From Gemmataceae bacterium (lineage in GTDB: Bacteria > Planctomycetota > Planctomycetia > Gemmatales > Gemmataceae): a stretch of 16,488 nucleotides of DNA. The stretch is taken from contig JADLBT010000125.1 of the NCBI GenBank assembly GCA_020847555.1, positions 1 through 16,488 on the forward strand, read 5' to 3'. A program made the translations under genes and the position numbers. This document shows, in pieces, positions 14,505 to 16,488 of this stretch. Below the pieces are notes generated by a model. The model saw only the letters and a list, made by a program, of their open reading frames with translations. It did no database searches and was not told the DNA's origin. The number at the start of each line of letters is the position of its first letter. The stretch's first letter is position 1.

Positions 14505-15251
14505 ATGAGCCACACCCTTTCCTCCGACCGTTTGGCGGCAGCGCTGGAGCGGGCCGGCCGCCAGTGGGAAGCGACGCTCTGGCACGACGCAGAGGCGGCG
14601 CCCGCGAGACCGGCGCGGCCGTTTGTGGTCGCCATCAGCCGCGAGGCCGGAGCCGGTGGGGCGCTCGTCGCCGAGGCCGTCGGAACCCGGCTCGGCTGGC
14701 CGGTCTACGATCGCGAATTGCTCGAGCGGATCGCCGAGGAGATGGGGGTACGCCCCGACCTGCTGCGGGCCGTGGACGAGCGACGCAAGAGCTGGCTGCA
14801 GGAGTGGGCGGAGTCGTTCTCCTTCGAGCCGCCGATCAGTGCCCCCGGGTTCGCCTGCCGCGTCGCCGAGACGATGCTGTCCCTGGCCGCCCAGGGCGAG
14901 TGCGTGCTCGTCGGCCGCGGGGCCGCCCAGATCCTCCCGCCCGAGACGACCCTGCGCGTCCGTCTGGTCGCCCCCGTCGGCTACCGAGTTCTCGCGATCC
15001 GGCAGCGCCTCAATCTCTCGCCGGAAGAGGCGGCCCGGTGGGTCGAGCGGACGGACCGGGAGCGCGACCGCTTCGTCAAGGATCACTACCACAAGGATCC
15101 GGCCGAGGCGCGGCTCTACGACCTCGTCCTGAATTCGTCGCGGTTTGACGTCCCGGCGTGTACAAACCTGGTCGTGGAGGCGCTGCAACACCTGCAGGCG
15201 CAGCGCGCCGCCCGCGCGGCCGCGCCGCGCGGCGAGTGCCGTCTCGGATAA
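14505..15251 (+). CDS. Cytidylate kinase-like family protein
   Basis: This 248-residue cytoplasmic protein resembles the cytidylate-kinase-like family (Pfam PF13189), P-loop nucleotide kinases related to CMP kinase. Visible hallmarks are VVAISREAGAGGALVAEAVG (41-60) as the modified P-loop, WPVYDRELLERIAEE (65-79), VLVGRGAAQILP (134-145), the lid-like DRERDRFVKDHYHKD (184-198) and YDLVLNSSRFD (205-215). The 40-residue N-terminal extension and Arg/Ala-rich C terminus are not part of the core. Members are generally uncharacterised, so phosphorylation of CMP/dCMP is a guess; a true cmk may exist elsewhere in the genome. The ATG at 14505 is strongly supported by AGGAGGG 6 nt upstream; the frame is open to 14241 but has no comparable signal. 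The next gene follows after 60 nt containing a short repeat. Confidence 0.87.
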   Translation: MSHTLSSDRLAAALERAGRQWEATLWHDAEAAPARPARPFVVAISREAGAGGALVAEAVGTRLGWPVYDRELLERIAEEMGVRPDLLRAVDERRKSWLQEWAESFSFEPPISAPGFACRVAETMLSLAAQGECVLVGRGAAQILPPETTLRVRLVAPVGYRVLAIRQRLNLSPEEAARWVERTDRERDRFVKDHYHKDPAEARLYDLVLNSSRFDVPACTNLVVEALQHLQAQRAARAAAPRGECRLG

Positions 15252-15261
15252 TCCCCCCGAC

Positions 15262-15287
15262 CAGCCCGGAGCGCCAGCGCCGGGCTG
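15262..15287. repeat. Short inverted repeat related to the 6769-6830 element
   Basis: CAGCCCGG (15262-15269) pairs with CCGGGCTG (15280-15287) around AGCGCCAGCG. The AGCGCCAGCGC core differs by one base from AGCGTCAGCGC in the 26-bp stem at 6769-6830, and both are flanked by AGCCCG. It lies in the gap between the kinase-like gene and the hydrolase gene. Confidence 0.55.
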
Positions 15288-15311
15288 ATTCCGGTCATGG
15301 GAGGCTGCATC

Positions 15312-15998
15312 ATGGTCGCACGAGCCGCCAACGAGCCGCGCGAGCACGTCGTGGACGTGTCGGCCGGAAGGCGTTATCTGCAGGGATTACTAACCGTTCC
15401 GCTGGGGGCGTGCGGGGTGGTCGTGTTCGCGCACGGCAGCGGGAGCGGTCGCTGCAGCCCCCGCAACCAGTCTGTCGCCCTTTATTTGCAGGAAGCCGGG
15501 TTCGCCACGCTGCTGCTGGACCTCCTCGAACCGGACGAGGAGGGGGACCGGACGAAGGTGTTCGACGTCGAACTGCTCGCCGGGCGACTCGCCGGCGCCG
15601 CCGCGTGGCTGGCGGAGTGGCCCGAGACGGCCGGGCTACCGATCGGGTATTTCGGGGCCAACATTGGCGCGGCCGCAGCCCTGGCCGCGGCCGCGCGGCA
15701 GCCCGAGCTGGTTGCGGCGGTGGTTTCGCGCGGCGGCCGCCTCGACCTGGCGGGCCACGCGCTGGCCGACGTCCGGGCGCCCACCCTGCTGATCGTCGGT
15801 GGGGAGGATGACCTGATCCTCGATCTGAACGCGCAGGCGCTGGGTACGCTGTGCTGTCTCCGGGATCTGGTGGTGATTCCCCAGGCCACTCACCTGTTTC
15901 CTGAGCCGAGTGCCCTCGAACAGGCGGCCCGGCTGGCGGAGGGGTGGTTCTGCCGGCACCTCGTGGCTCCTGCGGCGGGGGCCGAGGCGCTGGAGTAA
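15312..15998 (+). CDS. Alpha/beta hydrolase (dienelactone hydrolase-like) lacking the nucleophile Ser
   Basis: The 228-residue protein has an alpha/beta-hydrolase fold of the dienelactone-hydrolase-like group. The oxyanion-side strand VVVFAHGSGSGRCSPRN (36-52), the strand GFATLLLDLL (63-72), the APTLLIVGGEDD block (156-167, candidate acid Asp166/167) and the THLF histidine (His194) are intact. The nucleophile elbow reads GYFGANIGAAAAL (112-124). In related proteins I would expect GYFGASTGAAAAL, so the catalytic Ser is replaced by Asn117 (codon AAC at 15660-15662). It is therefore either inactive, altered in chemistry, or a binding protein. The ATG at 15312 is preferred because GGGAGG lies 7 nt upstream; an in-frame ATG at 15297 would add five residues. 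It follows the kinase-like gene by 60 nt in the same direction and may be cotranscribed. Confidence 0.83.
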   Translation: MVARAANEPREHVVDVSAGRRYLQGLLTVPLGACGVVVFAHGSGSGRCSPRNQSVALYLQEAGFATLLLDLLEPDEEGDRTKVFDVELLAGRLAGAAAWLAEWPETAGLPIGYFGANIGAAAALAAAARQPELVAAVVSRGGRLDLAGHALADVRAPTLLIVGGEDDLILDLNAQALGTLCCLRDLVVIPQATHLFPEPSALEQAARLAEGWFCRHLVAPAAGAEALE

Positions 15999-16037
15999 TA
16001 TCGAAACGCCCTGTTTATTCCTCCTACCGCTTGCAGT

Positions 16038-16059
16038 CTGGCGGGTGGTGGTCCGCCAG
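16038..16059. terminator. Weak hairpin between convergent hydrolase and gyrA genes
   Basis: CTGGCGG (16038-16044) pairs with CCGCCAG (16053-16059) around an 8-nt loop, about 40 nt from each of the two convergent stop codons. No T-run follows on either strand, so its role as a terminator is only suggested by position. Confidence 0.35.
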
Positions 16060-16098
16060 GCCGCCAGCGGCACGAAGAAGCAACCAGACGATGCCGTA

Positions 16099-16488
16099 TT
16101 ACTCCTCGCCGTCGGCGGCTGGCGGCTCGGTCGGGGCGGTTTCCTCCGCGCGCTCCTCCTCGACTGCCTCGCGGGCGATCTTGGCGATCGACGCGATCCG
16201 GTCCTCGCCCCGCAGGTTCATGACGCGCACCCCCTGGGTGTTGCGCCCGGTGATACGGATCTCATCGACGTGCGTGCGGTTCACCATGCCCTGCACGGTG
16301 ATCAGCATCACGTCGTCGCCGTCGCGCACCGACAGCACGCCGACCACCAGCCCGTTGCGGTCGTTGGTGCGGATGTCGCGCAGCCCCTTGCCCCCACGCC
16401 GCTGCTTGCGGTAGCGCATGCCCCCGCTCCAGCGCTCCCGGGCAACTTCTTCGCCCGTCTCGGCCGCTTCCGCCGGTTCCTCCGGCAC
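16099..16488 (-). CDS. gyrA: DNA gyrase subunit A, C-terminal end (cut by the window edge)
   Basis: The frame enters from the right edge and encodes the last 130 codons of gyrase A, stop TAA at 16101-16099. It belongs to the C-terminal beta-pinwheel that wraps DNA: RRGGKGLRDIRT, NGLVVGVLSVRDGDDVMLIT, QGMVNRTHVDEIRITGRNTQGVRVMNL are diagnostic blade sequences of GyrA rather than most other proteins (ParC is less likely because of the regular GRNTQGV blade). Before RRGGKG comes an acidic, low-complexity stretch (PEEPAEAAETGEEVARERW) that seems inserted within a blade loop. The tail after the last blade is acidic (EEERAEETAPTEPPAADGEE), as is common for GyrA. The start lies outside the window; the first codon here is an internal one. 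Confidence 0.9.
   Translation of the reverse strand: MPEEPAEAAETGEEVARERWSGGMRYRKQRRGGKGLRDIRTNDRNGLVVGVLSVRDGDDVMLITVQGMVNRTHVDEIRITGRNTQGVRVMNLRGEDRIASIAKIAREAVEEERAEETAPTEPPAADGEE

Overview
The window is very GC-rich bacterial DNA and looks like the chromosome of a planctomycete, most likely a Gemmata-type relative. The evidence is the gene content: several secreted type I sulfatases with a SUMF1-type maturation enzyme, a Pirellula/Verrucomicrobium-type 'membrane-bound dehydrogenase' with HEAT repeats and a C-terminal c-type haem domain, a secreted HEAT-repeat protein, and an incomplete gyrA at the right edge. The assignment is inference from gene families; there is no rRNA or other phylogenetic marker to prove it.

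Layout. (1) 1-2087, + strand: a two-gene ABC-2 type exporter (ATPase, then a six-helix permease), possibly the end of a longer operon. (2) 2180-8728: a sulfatase block. An SGSH-like sulfatase on the minus strand is divergent from an arylsulfatase-A-like sulfatase on the plus strand, followed by a membrane-anchored formylglycine-generating enzyme (FGE) and a third sulfatase with a C-terminal HEAT-repeat tail. All three sulfatases carry Cys, not Ser, at the formylglycine position, and the FGE keeps both catalytic cysteines, so the block could encode both the hydrolases and their activation. (3) 8853-9830: a secreted HEAT-like protein of unknown role. (4) 9938-10614, - strand: a small secreted Pro-rich protein, perhaps preceded by a small basic ORF that overlaps it as GTGA. 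(5) 10793-14134: the large beta-propeller/HEAT/cytochrome-c protein. (6) 14505-15998: a cytidylate-kinase-like protein and an alpha/beta hydrolase whose expected nucleophile Ser is Asn. (7) 16099 to the right edge, - strand: the C-terminal end of gyrase subunit A.

Between genes there are conspicuous long inverted repeats. One perfect 20-bp stem (2127-2169) and one perfect 26-bp stem (6769-6830), plus a shorter relative (15262-15287), look like one interspersed family. A second family forms the long hairpin at 9837-9907, and one lone arm of it lies at 5288-5310. A third, GGCAG-rich, hairpin straddles the stop codon of the ABC ATPase. I see no tRNA, rRNA, CRISPR array, transposase or phage gene.

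The most interesting parts are the sulfatase/FGE/HEAT block with its exported FGE, the nucleophile-less hydrolase, and the intergenic repeat families. I do not see a clearly unprecedented multi-gene system.
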